The notes beneath the pieces are model-generated. The model saw only the letters and a list, made by a program, of their open reading frames with translations. It was not told the origin of the DNA and searched no databases. From Rhodobacter sp. SGA-6-6 (GTDB lineage: Bacteria > Pseudomonadota > Alphaproteobacteria > Rhodobacterales > Rhodobacteraceae), in the NCBI RefSeq assembly GCF_011043545.1, contig NZ_JAAKGP010000002.1, positions 186,001 through 250,000 on the forward strand: DNA of 64,000 bases, given 5' to 3'. Of this stretch, positions 8,393-17,126 are shown one piece after another (position 1 is the stretch's first letter; each line of letters starts with the position of its first letter). The translations under genes and the position numbers were made by a program.

Positions 8393-9205
8393 TCAATAGG
8401 CCGGCGCGGCCACCCGGTCGCAGAGCCCGCGCCCGCCGTCGACGCGGATCACCTGCCCGGTGACGAAGCGCGCCGCGTCCGAGGCCAGGTATTGCACCGT
8501 CTCGGCCAGTTCGTCCGGCCCGGCGATCCTACCCAAGGGCGTGCCCGCCGCCAGCCGGTCGTGCCAGTCGGGGTTCTCGCGCAATGCGCCCTGCAGGCTG
8601 GCGCTCATCACCGAGGCGAAGGAGATCGCGTTGACCCGGATCCCCTTCGGCGCCAGCTCCACCGCCAGGCTGCGGGTCATCTGCTCCACCGCCGCCATGG
8701 CGATGGAATAGCCCAGCAGGCCGGGCTGCGTCGTCCCCGCGGCCAGCGAGGACAGGTTGACGATACAGCCGAGCGGCGCGCCCTCCTCGTCCCCCGCCCT
8801 CTCGGCGGCCTGGATCATCCGGCGGGCGGCCATCTGGCTCATCCGCAGCGCGGTCATCAGGTTCTGCTGCCACATCACTTCCACCCCGTCGGCTTCGGGG
8901 TTCAGCGGGTCCGAGGGCGCGAAGCGGCGGCTGGCGTTGACCAGGATGTCCACGCGGTCGAAGGCGTCGACGGTGGCGGACAGTAGGTTGGCGATGGTCA
9001 GCTTCTGGGTCAGGTCGCCGGCAAACAGCCGCACCGCACCCTCGGCCCGCGCCTCCTCGCCGACCTCGGCCTCCAGCCGGGCCTCGTCGACATCGGCGCA
9101 CATCACCCGGGCGCCCTTGTCCAGCAGGTGGCGGGCGATGGCCAGGCCGATGCCGTTGGCGGCGCCGGTGACGATGGCGGTCTTGCCGGAGACGGAAAGG
9201 GACAT
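8393..9205 (-). CDS. SDR-family protein with altered catalytic tetrad
   Basis: 270 residues with a Rossmann fold: the NAD(P)-binding TGAANGIG is at 13-20, the Ser region IVNLSSLAAG near 148-157, and the C-terminal VTGQVIRVDGG is typical of classical short-chain dehydrogenases. The active-site YxxxK is changed: Tyr166 is present but Met170 stands in place of Lys. The NNAG motif is NASR (90-93). Related Rhodobacteraceae sequences appear to share the loss, so this may be a subfamily with different chemistry or a binding protein. It lies 11 nt downstream of the rsmC-like gene on the same strand, probably in one operon. Confidence 0.85.
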   Translation of the reverse strand: MSLSVSGKTAIVTGAANGIGLAIARHLLDKGARVMCADVDEARLEAEVGEEARAEGAVRLFAGDLTQKLTIANLLSATVDAFDRVDILVNASRRFAPSDPLNPEADGVEVMWQQNLMTALRMSQMAARRMIQAAERAGDEEGAPLGCIVNLSSLAAGTTQPGLLGYSIAMAAVEQMTRSLAVELAPKGIRVNAISFASVMSASLQGALRENPDWHDRLAAGTPLGRIAGPDELAETVQYLASDAARFVTGQVIRVDGGRGLCDRVAAPAY

Positions 9206-9216
9206 GGGAACCTCGT

Positions 9217-10197
9217 TCAGGGCCGCCGGCGCGGGCGGGTGGCACGGATCACGCGAAAGGCGCTGTCGCCGCCGATCTCCTCCACCGCCAGGAAGGCGGC
9301 GGTCAGCGCGGCATCATAGGGCAGGTGGCGGTTGGCGACCAGCCACAGCGCTCCGTCCGGGGCCAGCATCCCGCGGGCGGCGGCGATGAAGGCCAGACCG
9401 AGCGCGGGATCGGCATCGCGGCCGCTGTGGAAGGGCGGGTTCGTCACCACGGTCTCGGCCAGATGCTCGGGGCGGAAGCGGGTGGCGTCGGCCCAGTGGA
9501 ACTGCGCCCGCGGGTCGGAGATGTTGGCCCGGGCGCAGTCCAGCGCGTCGCGCTCGGCCTCCACCAGATCCAGCCGCTTCACCCCTTCGCGGGCCAGCAC
9601 CGCGCGGGACAGGTAGCCCCAGCCGGCCCCCAGATCGACCACCTTCGGCCCCAGCTTCGCCGGCAGCAGCCCCGCCAGCAGCGCCGAGCCGCGGTCCGGC
9701 CCGTCGGCCGAGAACACCCCGGGTCGGGTGAGGAAGCCGCCCTCGATCCGGGTCTCCCGCGCCGCCCATCCGGCCAGCTGCGGCCCGGCGGGGAAGACCG
9801 CCAGCTTGCCATGGGCCTTGGACAGCGCCTCGCCCAGCGGGACCAGCGCCCGCAATTCCTTCAGCACGCTTTCGATGCCGTCGGTCTTCTGCCCGTCCAC
9901 CGCCACCGGCCCGCCCGGCACCACCGAGGCCGCGGCCTCGGCCAGCAGGGCGCGGGCATGGTCGCGGGCCCGCGGCAGGCAGACCAGTGCCCCCGCATAG
10001 GGGGGCGACGGCTCCATGGAATACCCCTGCGCCGCGAACCAGTCGTGGTCGGGCCGGAAGCCGGTCAGCACCGTGACCCGGTCCTTCGGAAGGATCGACA
10101 GGTCGTCGCCCGCCCGCGGCCGCCAGACGCCGATCCGCCCCCCGGGCAGCACCCATGCGCCGTCTTGCAGCGCCTTCTCAAGCCGTTCGGATCGCAT
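9217..10197 (-). CDS. rsmC: RsmC-like 16S rRNA (guanine-N2)-methyltransferase
   Basis: 326 residues with a degenerate N-terminal methyltransferase-like half and a C-terminal SAM-dependent domain. Motif I is VVDLGAGWGYLSRAVL and the catalytic motif is TNPPFHSGRDADP, the NPPFH signature of RsmC/RlmG enzymes that methylate guanine N2 in rRNA. The size and two-domain layout match RsmC (G1207 of 16S rRNA), though RlmG-type specificity cannot be excluded. It is encoded between clpS and the SDR gene on the same strand. Confidence 0.85.
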   Translation of the reverse strand: MRSERLEKALQDGAWVLPGGRIGVWRPRAGDDLSILPKDRVTVLTGFRPDHDWFAAQGYSMEPSPPYAGALVCLPRARDHARALLAEAAASVVPGGPVAVDGQKTDGIESVLKELRALVPLGEALSKAHGKLAVFPAGPQLAGWAARETRIEGGFLTRPGVFSADGPDRGSALLAGLLPAKLGPKVVDLGAGWGYLSRAVLAREGVKRLDLVEAERDALDCARANISDPRAQFHWADATRFRPEHLAETVVTNPPFHSGRDADPALGLAFIAAARGMLAPDGALWLVANRHLPYDAALTAAFLAVEEIGGDSAFRVIRATRPRRRP

Positions 10198-10215
10198 GGG
10201 AGGGGCGCGGCGGCC

Positions 10216-10581
10216 CTATTCCTTTTCCATCGTGCATTGCAGCGGGTGCTGGTGGCGGCGGGCGAAATCCATCACCTGCGCCACCTTGGTCTCGGCCACC
10301 TCGAAGCTGAAGACGCCGACCACGGCAAGGCCCTTCTTGTGGACCGTCAGCATGATGTCGAAGGCCTGGGCATGGGACATGCCGAAGAACCGCTCCAGCA
10401 CATGGACGACGAATTCCATCGGGGTGTAATCGTCGTTCAGCAGCATCACCTTATACATCGGCGGCCGCTGCGTCTTCGGCTTCGGCTTGGCCAGAAGCGA
10501 GGTGTCCTGCCCGTTGCCCGGTGCGCCGCCGCTGCTGGAGGCGCGGTCGCCGGCCGAGGATCTGGCGGGACGAAGGGTCAA
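10216..10581 (-). CDS. clpS: ATP-dependent Clp protease adaptor ClpS
   Basis: 121 residues if translation starts at the TTG at 10581, which has AGGAG seven bases upstream; no in-frame ATG gives a sensible full-length start. ClpS delivers N-end-rule substrates to ClpAP. The core is fully conserved: [19 protein letters not shown], the central helix, then [20 protein letters not shown]. The first ~45 residues are a low-complexity Ser/Gly/Lys-rich tail, as in other alphaproteobacterial ClpS proteins. No clpA is nearby. Confidence 0.92.
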   Translation of the reverse strand: MTLRPARSSAGDRASSSGGAPGNGQDTSLLAKPKPKTQRPPMYKVMLLNDDYTPMEFVVHVLERFFGMSHAQAFDIMLTVHKKGLAVVGVFSFEVAETKVAQVMDFARRHQHPLQCTMEKE

Positions 10582-10707
10582 GGGCTGCTCCTGCAAGGCA
10601 CGGGTTTCCGGGGCGTGGCCGGAATATAGCCTCTTTTCCCGGGACGAAAAGGGGCGGGATTGCAAGGGCCGGCGGCAGGAGGCATTCAGGGGCGGAAAGG
10701 GACGCCC

Positions 10708-11412
10708 ATGCTGACCACCATCGGATTCGACGCCGACGACACGCTCTGGCAGAACGAGGCCTATTTCCGCCTGACGCAGGAGCGTTTCGCCGACCTCCTG
10801 CGCGACCATGCCGAGCAAGGCGCCCTGATGGAGCGGCTGCTGGCGGCGGAGCGGCGCAACATCGGCGCCTATGGCTTCGGGGTGAAGGGCTTCACCCTGT
10901 CGATGATCGAGACCGCGATCGAGGTGACGGAAGGCCGGGTCCCGGCCTCGGTGATCTCGGAACTCCTCGGCGCGGGGCGGGCGATGCTGGACCATCCGGT
11001 CGAGCTCCTCCCCCATGCCCGCGAGGCGGTCGAGGCGCTGGCGGACGACTTCCGCATCGTGCTGATCACCAAGGGCGACCTGCTGCACCAGGAGCGCAAG
11101 CTGGCGCAATCCGGCCTGGGCGACCTGTTCGACGCGGTGGAGATCGTCTCGGACAAGACGCCCGCGACCTACCACGCCGTCTTCGCCCGCCACGGCACCG
11201 GCGCGGCGCAGGCGCTGATGGTCGGCAACTCGCTGAAGTCGGACGTGATTCCGGCGCTGGAGGCCGGCGGCTTCGGCGCTTATGTGCCGCATGGCCTGAC
11301 CTGGGCGCTGGAATCCGCCGATGAACCGCAGGGCCACCCGCGCTATGCCAGCCTCGCCGACCTGTCGGCCCTGCCCGGGCATGTGGAGGGGCTGCAAAAA
11401 CGTGCCCCATAA
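10708..11412 (+). CDS. HAD-superfamily hydrolase
   Basis: 234 residues starting at the ATG at 10708 with a purine-rich site (GGAAAGGG) upstream. Motif I is FDADDTLW (nucleophile Asp8, acid Asp10), motif [10 protein letters not shown] and motif III/IV SDKTP...[19 protein letters not shown]. This is a subfamily I haloacid dehalogenase-like phosphatase with a helical cap, close to the YjjG/Gph-like group. The physiological substrate is unknown. It stands alone between the divergent clpS and the dacA-like gene. Confidence 0.87.
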   Translation: MLTTIGFDADDTLWQNEAYFRLTQERFADLLRDHAEQGALMERLLAAERRNIGAYGFGVKGFTLSMIETAIEVTEGRVPASVISELLGAGRAMLDHPVELLPHAREAVEALADDFRIVLITKGDLLHQERKLAQSGLGDLFDAVEIVSDKTPATYHAVFARHGTGAAQALMVGNSLKSDVIPALEAGGFGAYVPHGLTWALESADEPQGHPRYASLADLSALPGHVEGLQKRAP

Positions 11413-11612
11413 CTTGGGGGCGTCCGCCTGGACACCCCCATATCTTCCCTGCCGGACCGCCGGACGCAGCGCTTCGGACACAGGATCAGGAAATCCCCCA
11501 AAGCCCTTGGAAATTAGGTGTTTTCTGCTTCGTCCCCCTGTGCTAGCCTGATCCCCGGCAGAAACGAGGTTCCGAAAACGGGACCCGACTACAGGCATAA
11601 GGGACAGGCGAC

Positions 11613-13589
11613 GTGAAATCGCTTCTCGGGCGGATTCTCCGCGCTCTCATCGGTGTCATGGTCTTCGCGGCCATCGGCTTGCCCCACCCGGCACAGGCGG
11701 CGCCTTTCGCGGCCATCGTGATGGATGCCCGCTCGGGCGAGGTGCTCTACGAAAAGAACGCCGACACCAGGCTGCATCCGGCCTCGCTGACCAAGATGAT
11801 GACGCTTTACATCGTCTTCCAGGAGATCGAGGCCGGCCGCCTGCACCTGGACGACAAGGTGACGGTGACGAAATACGCCGCCTCGCAGCCGCCGTCGCGG
11901 CTGGGGCTGAAGACCGGGCAGAAGATCGCCGTGCGCTACCTGATCCGCGCCGCGGCGGTGAAGTCGGCCAACGATGCCGCCGCCGCGCTCGGCGACCACA
12001 TCTCCGGCTCGCCCGAGGCCTTCGGCAAGCGGATGACCAAGACCGCCCGCGCGCTCGGCATGAGGAACTCCACCTTCAAGAACGCCAACGGGCTGACGCA
12101 GGAGGGCCACCTGTCGACGGCGCGCGACATGAACATCCTCGGCCGCCACCTGTTCTACGACTTCCCGCAATATTACAACATTTTCTCCCGCCGCACCGCC
12201 GATGCGGGCATGGCGACCGTGCGGAATACGAACGCCCGCTTCCTGGACAGCTACGAAGGCGCCGACGGGATCAAGACCGGCTATACCGTGGCCGCGGGCT
12301 TCAACCTGACCGCCTCGGCGCAGCGCGGCAAGAAGCGGATCATCGCCACGGTCTTCGGCGGCACCTCCACCGCCGCGCGCAATGCCAAGATGGCGGAACT
12401 GATGGACATCGGCTTCAACGCCGCCCGCAACAACGTGCGCGAGAAGGTGCCGGAAGCGGCACCCCTGCCCGACGACGCGCTGGTCGCCGGCGGTCCCGGG
12501 CCGGTGGACGAGCCGGGCGTCGAAGGCGGCTCGGCCAAGACCATCCGGGTCTCGGGCGAGGTCACGCGCTCGCCGCGGCCGAAGGCCAAGCCCGGCGTGG
12601 CGGCCGAGGCCGTCGCGGTGGCGGTGGCCGAGGCGGTGGTGGAGCCCGAGGTCCCCGACGCCGTGGCACTGGCCATCGCCGCGGGGGTGAACGACGCTCT
12701 TGGCGAAGCGCTGGCCGAACCGCCGCCGGAAGGCACGCTGGAAGCCCAGGCCCATGCGCTGGCGCAAGGCGAATCGGCCGCGGCCGAGCCGGTGGCCGAG
12801 GAACCCGTCACCGTGGCCGAGGCCCCGCCGACCGAGGGCACGCTGGAGGCGCAGGCCTTGGCGCTGGCCGGAGCGACTGCAGCGGAAACCCCGCCCGAGA
12901 ACACGCTCGAAGCCCAGGCCGTGGCACTGGCCGAGGCGCCCGTGGCCGATCCGGCCCTCGCAGCCCTGCGTCCGATGGCGCGCCCGGAGACCGCGGCGGT
13001 GGAAGAGCCGGCGGCCGAGGCCCCGGTAGAGCTTGCCGCCGCCGAGGAGACGCCCGCCGCGCCGCCGGTCGAGGACCTGGTGGAAACCGTGCAGGCCCCG
13101 GAAGAGGTGCTGCTGGCCGAAGCGCCCGAGGCGCCGCAGGTCGAGGCGGTGGAAACCGTCGCCGCCGCGGTGGTGGCGCCGATGCCCGAATCGCCCGCCT
13201 CCGAAACGCCCGCTGTCGCAGAGGTCGAGACCGTGGCCGCCAAGCCCACCCGCAACGCGCCGATCTTCGACAGCGCCGAGCCGGAAACCATCGAACTCGC
13301 CGCCGCCGAAGCGCCGGAGGAGGAACTGGTGGTGGTGGCCAAGTCCAGCTCGGGCGGCCGTCACTGGGGCGTCAACGTCGGCGACTACAATTCGCGCGCC
13401 CAGGCGGAACGCGAATTGCTGAAAGTCGCGCTGGCCGAAAGCGCCACGCTGAACCAGGGGCTGCGGAAGATCTCGGAAAAGGGCGGCAGCTACCACGCCA
13501 ATTTCATGGGGCTGACCGAGGACCAGGCCGACCTGGCCTGCCGCCGCCTGCGCGCCCGCGGCGTCTCCTGCGAAACGCTGGGGCCGTGA
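11613..13589 (+). CDS. D-alanyl-D-alanine carboxypeptidase with SPOR domain (DacA-like)
   Basis: 658 residues, starting at GTG 11613 and carrying a signal peptide (cleavage near residue 30, AQAA). The penicillin-binding domain has all active-site motifs: SLTK (58-61), SAN (118-120) and KTG (221-223), so it should trim stem peptides in the periplasm. Residues ~280-575 form a Glu/Ala/Pro-rich linker holding three copies of a (G/N)TLEAQAxALA unit (about 374, 409 and 430). The last ~75 residues form a SPOR domain that binds denuded septal glycan. The design points to a division-site carboxypeptidase. The following gene overlaps by one base. Confidence 0.93.
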   Translation: MKSLLGRILRALIGVMVFAAIGLPHPAQAAPFAAIVMDARSGEVLYEKNADTRLHPASLTKMMTLYIVFQEIEAGRLHLDDKVTVTKYAASQPPSRLGLKTGQKIAVRYLIRAAAVKSANDAAAALGDHISGSPEAFGKRMTKTARALGMRNSTFKNANGLTQEGHLSTARDMNILGRHLFYDFPQYYNIFSRRTADAGMATVRNTNARFLDSYEGADGIKTGYTVAAGFNLTASAQRGKKRIIATVFGGTSTAARNAKMAELMDIGFNAARNNVREKVPEAAPLPDDALVAGGPGPVDEPGVEGGSAKTIRVSGEVTRSPRPKAKPGVAAEAVAVAVAEAVVEPEVPDAVALAIAAGVNDALGEALAEPPPEGTLEAQAHALAQGESAAAEPVAEEPVTVAEAPPTEGTLEAQALALAGATAAETPPENTLEAQAVALAEAPVADPALAALRPMARPETAAVEEPAAEAPVELAAAEETPAAPPVEDLVETVQAPEEVLLAEAPEAPQVEAVETVAAAVVAPMPESPASETPAVAEVETVAAKPTRNAPIFDSAEPETIELAAAEAPEEELVVVAKSSSGGRHWGVNVGDYNSRAQAERELLKVALAESATLNQGLRKISEKGGSYHANFMGLTEDQADLACRRLRARGVSCETLGP

Positions 13590-14263
13590 TGGGCTGGGTC
13601 CTGCCGCCGCCGCCGCAACCCTCCGCCGCCGTCGAGGGCACGGCTGACCGCTTCCCGGTCCGCCGCATCTTCTGCGTCGGCCGGAACTACGCCGAACATG
13701 CCCGCGAATTCGGCAACGATCCCGACCGCGAACTGCCGTTCTTCTTCCTGAAACCCGCCGATGCGCTGGTGGACAGCGGCAGCACCCTGCCCTACCCGCC
13801 CGCCACCCGGGACCTGCATTACGAGGCGGAACTGGTGGTGGCGCTCAAGGACGGCGGGGCCAACCTGTCCGAACAGGACGCAGAGCGGCTGATCTTCGGC
13901 CATGCCGCCGGCAACGACCTGACCCGCCGCGATCTGCAGGCCGAGGCCAAGGCCGCGCGCCGGCCCTGGGACATGGCCAAGGGCTTCGACGCCTCGGCCG
14001 TGATGGGACCGATCCGCCCCGGCCCGCTGGCCGACGGCGTGATCCGCTGCCTTGTGAACGGCGCGGTGCGGCAGCAGGCGAAGCTGTCGGACATGATCTG
14101 GCCGGTGCCCGGCATCCTGATGCACCTGTCGCGGCTGGTGACGCTGGCCCCCGGCGACCTGATCTTCACCGGCACCCCTGCGGGCGTCGGCGCGCTGAGC
14201 CGCGGCGATACCTGCACCGTCGAGATCGACGGGCTGGCCCCCGCCACCGTCACCTTGGCCTGA
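13589..14263 (+). CDS. Fumarylacetoacetate hydrolase family protein
   Basis: 224 residues; the ATG overlaps the preceding stop (TGATG). The FAH fold is clear: RRIFCVGRNYAEHAREFG, the metal-binding HYEAELVVAL, GNDLTRRDLQ and the C-terminal GDLIFTGTPAGVG. Members cleave C-C bonds in acylpyruvates or decarboxylate oxaloacetate; the short single-domain form resembles YcgM/FAHD1-type acylpyruvases. The exact substrate is not predictable. A palindrome 4 nt after the stop separates it from the convergent ccoS. Confidence 0.9.
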   Translation: MGWVLPPPPQPSAAVEGTADRFPVRRIFCVGRNYAEHAREFGNDPDRELPFFFLKPADALVDSGSTLPYPPATRDLHYEAELVVALKDGGANLSEQDAERLIFGHAAGNDLTRRDLQAEAKAARRPWDMAKGFDASAVMGPIRPGPLADGVIRCLVNGAVRQQAKLSDMIWPVPGILMHLSRLVTLAPGDLIFTGTPAGVGALSRGDTCTVEIDGLAPATVTLA

Positions 14264-14266
14264 TCC

Positions 14267-14287
14267 CGATTTTTCGCCGAAAAATCG
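14267..14287. terminator. Bidirectional palindrome between FAH gene and ccoS
   Basis: Ten-base arms CGATTTTTCG and CGAAAAATCG around one base, in the 29-nt gap between convergent genes. The T/A-rich arms fit a bidirectional terminator. It shares its core with 6958-6978. Confidence 0.65.
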
Positions 14288-14292
14288 TGCCC

Positions 14293-14451
14293 CTACGGTT
14301 TCGGCCGGTCGTCCCAGTCCTTGGTCAGGATGCGGTTGGCGTCGCCCTCGGGGTCGTCGAACTGGCGGGTCTTCATCGCCCAAACGAAGAACACCAGCCC
14401 GATCAGGCCGAGAAACAGCGAGGCGGGGATCAGGATGCCCAGGATTTCCAT
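14293..14451 (-). CDS. ccoS: cbb3-type oxidase assembly protein CcoS
   Basis: A 52-residue protein with one N-terminal transmembrane helix (ILIPASLFLGLIGLVFFVWA) and the CcoS signature KTRQFDDPEGDANRIL. It is needed for insertion of heme and copper into the cbb3 oxidase. Its ATG overlaps the ccoI stop by one base (TAATG), so translation is coupled. It is the last gene of the minus-strand ccoGHIS operon. Confidence 0.95.
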   Translation of the reverse strand: MEILGILIPASLFLGLIGLVFFVWAMKTRQFDDPEGDANRILTKDWDDRPKP

Positions 14452-16667
14452 TACTTCAGCCTCAGCGCGTTCAGCGTCACGGTGATCGAGGACAGGGACA
14501 TCGCCAGCGCCGCGGCCAGCGGCGTGGCGTGGCCGGTCAGCGCCAGCGGCACCGCCACCACGTTGTAGCCGCCCGAGATCAGGAAATTCTCCACGATCCT
14601 GCGGCTGGACTGGGTGCCGATCCGCACGGCGTCGGCGATGGGCGCCATGTCCTGCCCCAGCAGCACGATGTCCGAGGCCACCCGCGCCGCGTCCAGCGCC
14701 GAGGCGGGCGAGATCGACACATGCGCCGCCGCCAGCGCCGCAGTGTCGTTCAGCCCGTCGCCGACCATCAGCACCCTGCGGCCTTCCGCGGTCAGCCCCG
14801 CCACCCGCGCGGCCTTCTCGGCCGGCAGCTGGCCGGAGGCCCATTCGGCGATCCCCAGCCGCTGCGCCAGCCCCGCCACCGCGGGTTCGGCATCGCCGGA
14901 CAGCAGGATCACCCGCTTGCCCGCCGCCAGCAGCGCCCCCACCGCCACATCGGCGCCGGGGCGCGGCCGGTCGGTGAAGGTGAAGGGCCGCGGCGCCTCC
15001 CCTTCCCCGGTGCAGAGCCAGGTCGCGGTCTCGGCCACCGAGGCGGCAGCGCCGCACCATTCGGCGCGGCCCAGGCGGACGCGACGGCCCTTCCAGACCC
15101 CCTCGACCCCGTAGCCCGGCACCTCGCGCAGGTCCTCAACCCGCGCCGGCCGCAACCCGCGCGCCCTTGCGCCGTCGGCCAGCGCCCGGGCCAGCGGATG
15201 GCCGGAGGCGCCGGCCAGCGCCAGCGCAACCTCGACCGCCATCGCGGGATGGGCGTCGAGGTTGGTCGGCTCCGGCGTGCCGAGCGTCAGGGTGCCGGTC
15301 TTGTCGAAGACAACAGTGTCCACCTCGGCCAGCCGCTCCAGCGCGGTGCCCTGCTTGATCAGGAGGCCCTTGCGGAACAGCTTGCCCGAGGCCGCCGTCA
15401 CCACCGCCGGCACAGCGAGGCCGAGCGCGCAGGGGCAGGTGATGATCAGCACCGCGGCGGAGATGTTGATGGCATAGCGCAGGTCGCCGCCGGTTTGCCA
15501 CATCCAGAAGCCGAAGGCGCTGAAGCTCAGCAGATGGACCAGCGGCGAATACCAGCTGGAGGCGCGCTCGGCCAGGCTGGTGTAGCGGGTCTTCGCCGCC
15601 TCGGCCACCGCCACCAGATCGGCCATGCGGTGCAGGCTGGAATCCTTGCCGGCCGCCGTCACCCGCAGGGTCAGCGGCCCGGTCAGGTTGACCTCGCCGG
15701 CCGAGACCACGGCGCCCTCGCCGGCAAAGACCGGCAGGCTTTCCCCGGTCAGCAGGCTGCGGTCCAGTTCCGAGGTGCCGGCAATCACCACGCCGTCCAC
15801 CGGCATCCGCCCGCCCGGGCGCACCACCACGATGTCGCCCGCCGCAATCTCCGAGATCGGCTTCACCACTTCGGCCCCGTCCTCCAGCACCGTCGCCCGC
15901 GGCACCTCCAGCGCCGCCAGTTCCTCGGCGGCGGAGCGGGCGATGGCGCGGGTGCGGTAGTCGAGGTAGCGGCCGACCAGCAGGAAGAAGGCCAGCATCA
16001 CCGCGGCGTCGAAATAGGCGTGGTGGCCGGAATGGATGGTCTCGAACAGGGAGATCGAGGAGGCCAGGATCAGCGCCAGCGAGATCGGAACGTCCATCCC
16101 CAGCCGCCCGGCGCGCAAGCTGGCCCAGGCCGACTTGAAGAAGGGCTGACCGGCGAAGACCACGGTCGGCAGGGCGATGGCGGCGGAAATCCAGTGGAAC
16201 AGGTCGCGGGTGGCGTTCTCGGCCCCCGACCAGACCGCGATGGAGAGGAGCATGACGTTCATCATCGAGAAGAACGCCACGCCGAGCCGCATCAGCAGGT
16301 CGCGCGCGGTCTTGTCGGCCTCGGTCGCCGACAGCAGGCCGGGGTCCAGTTCATGCGCCTCGTAGCCCACGCCCTTCAGCGCGGCGATCAGGTCCTCGGC
16401 GGTAACCTCCGGCCCGGCATCGACGGTGACCCGCTTCAGCGTCAGGTTCAGCCGGCTGGACTTCACGCCGGGATAGGCCGCCAGCCGCCCCTCGACGGTG
16501 GAGATGCAGGCGGCGCAATGCGCCGCGGGCAGGGACAGCACGATCCGGGCATCGCCCTGCGCCGACAGCTGGGCGATGCGCTCGGCCGAGGGGGCGGCGA
16601 CGCAGGCCGGGCAGGCCGACAACCCGCCGGTCATCCCCTCGCCGATGTCGCGCTCCGCAATCGCCAT
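14451..16667 (-). CDS. ccoI: Copper-translocating P1B-type ATPase CcoI (FixI)
   Basis: 738 residues. It pumps copper across the inner membrane for cbb3 oxidase assembly. The N-terminal region carries an extra CPAC (19-22) and a heavy-metal domain with AHCAAC (CAAC 51-54). Eight membrane segments follow, with the metal-translocation CPC in TCPCALGLAVP, the phosphorylation site DKTGTLT, the HP motif SGHPLA and the hinge VGDGLNDTAAL. The length is typical of FixI/CcoI. Three bases separate it from ccoH and it overlaps ccoS by one base. Confidence 0.96.
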   Translation of the reverse strand: MAIAERDIGEGMTGGLSACPACVAAPSAERIAQLSAQGDARIVLSLPAAHCAACISTVEGRLAAYPGVKSSRLNLTLKRVTVDAGPEVTAEDLIAALKGVGYEAHELDPGLLSATEADKTARDLLMRLGVAFFSMMNVMLLSIAVWSGAENATRDLFHWISAAIALPTVVFAGQPFFKSAWASLRAGRLGMDVPISLALILASSISLFETIHSGHHAYFDAAVMLAFFLLVGRYLDYRTRAIARSAAEELAALEVPRATVLEDGAEVVKPISEIAAGDIVVVRPGGRMPVDGVVIAGTSELDRSLLTGESLPVFAGEGAVVSAGEVNLTGPLTLRVTAAGKDSSLHRMADLVAVAEAAKTRYTSLAERASSWYSPLVHLLSFSAFGFWMWQTGGDLRYAINISAAVLIITCPCALGLAVPAVVTAASGKLFRKGLLIKQGTALERLAEVDTVVFDKTGTLTLGTPEPTNLDAHPAMAVEVALALAGASGHPLARALADGARARGLRPARVEDLREVPGYGVEGVWKGRRVRLGRAEWCGAAASVAETATWLCTGEGEAPRPFTFTDRPRPGADVAVGALLAAGKRVILLSGDAEPAVAGLAQRLGIAEWASGQLPAEKAARVAGLTAEGRRVLMVGDGLNDTAALAAAHVSISPASALDAARVASDIVLLGQDMAPIADAVRIGTQSSRRIVENFLISGGYNVVAVPLALTGHATPLAAALAMSLSSITVTLNALRLK

Positions 16668-16670
16668 GGT

Positions 16671-17123
16671 CTAGCCCTTCACCCGCAGGTCGAAGCGCTG
16701 CTCGAACAGCGTGCCGTCCTGCGCCACCGCCTCCAGCTTCAGCATCCACTGGCCGGGGGCCAGCTCCACCGGCGCCTCGTAGACGCCGCCGACGAAGGCG
16801 AAGTCGGGGGTCACGTCGTCGCGGGCCGAGGTCGGGCGGCCGATCAGCACCTGCAGCGAGGCCACCTCGACCGGCCGGCCGGCCGCATTGGTGATCGCCA
16901 GCCTGACGCGGCCGTTCTCGTGGGTCGGCGCCACGGTCCAGCCCAGCTTCTCCTGCGCCTCGCGGCGGGCGTCGAATTCCTGGCTGGCGACGAAGGTGTT
17001 CGGCGCCTCCAGCCCCGGGAAGGTCGATACGGCCTGCCAGGCCATCACCAGGTTCACCGCGATGATGATCCCGAAGGCGCCCACCGTGAAGACCGCCACC
17101 TGGCGTCCGGTGATCTCGGCCAT
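16671..17123 (-). CDS. ccoH: cbb3 oxidase assembly protein CcoH (FixH)
   Basis: 150 residues: one N-terminal membrane helix (VFTVGAFGIIIAVNLVMAW) and a periplasmic FixH domain of beta strands ending in QWMLKLEAVAQDGTLFEQRF. CcoH interacts with the oxidase subunits and stabilises the assembly complex. It sits in the conserved order ccoG-H-I-S with 3-nt gaps on both sides. Confidence 0.94.
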   Translation of the reverse strand: MAEITGRQVAVFTVGAFGIIIAVNLVMAWQAVSTFPGLEAPNTFVASQEFDARREAQEKLGWTVAPTHENGRVRLAITNAAGRPVEVASLQVLIGRPTSARDDVTPDFAFVGGVYEAPVELAPGQWMLKLEAVAQDGTLFEQRFDLRVKG

Positions 17124-17126
17124 GGT

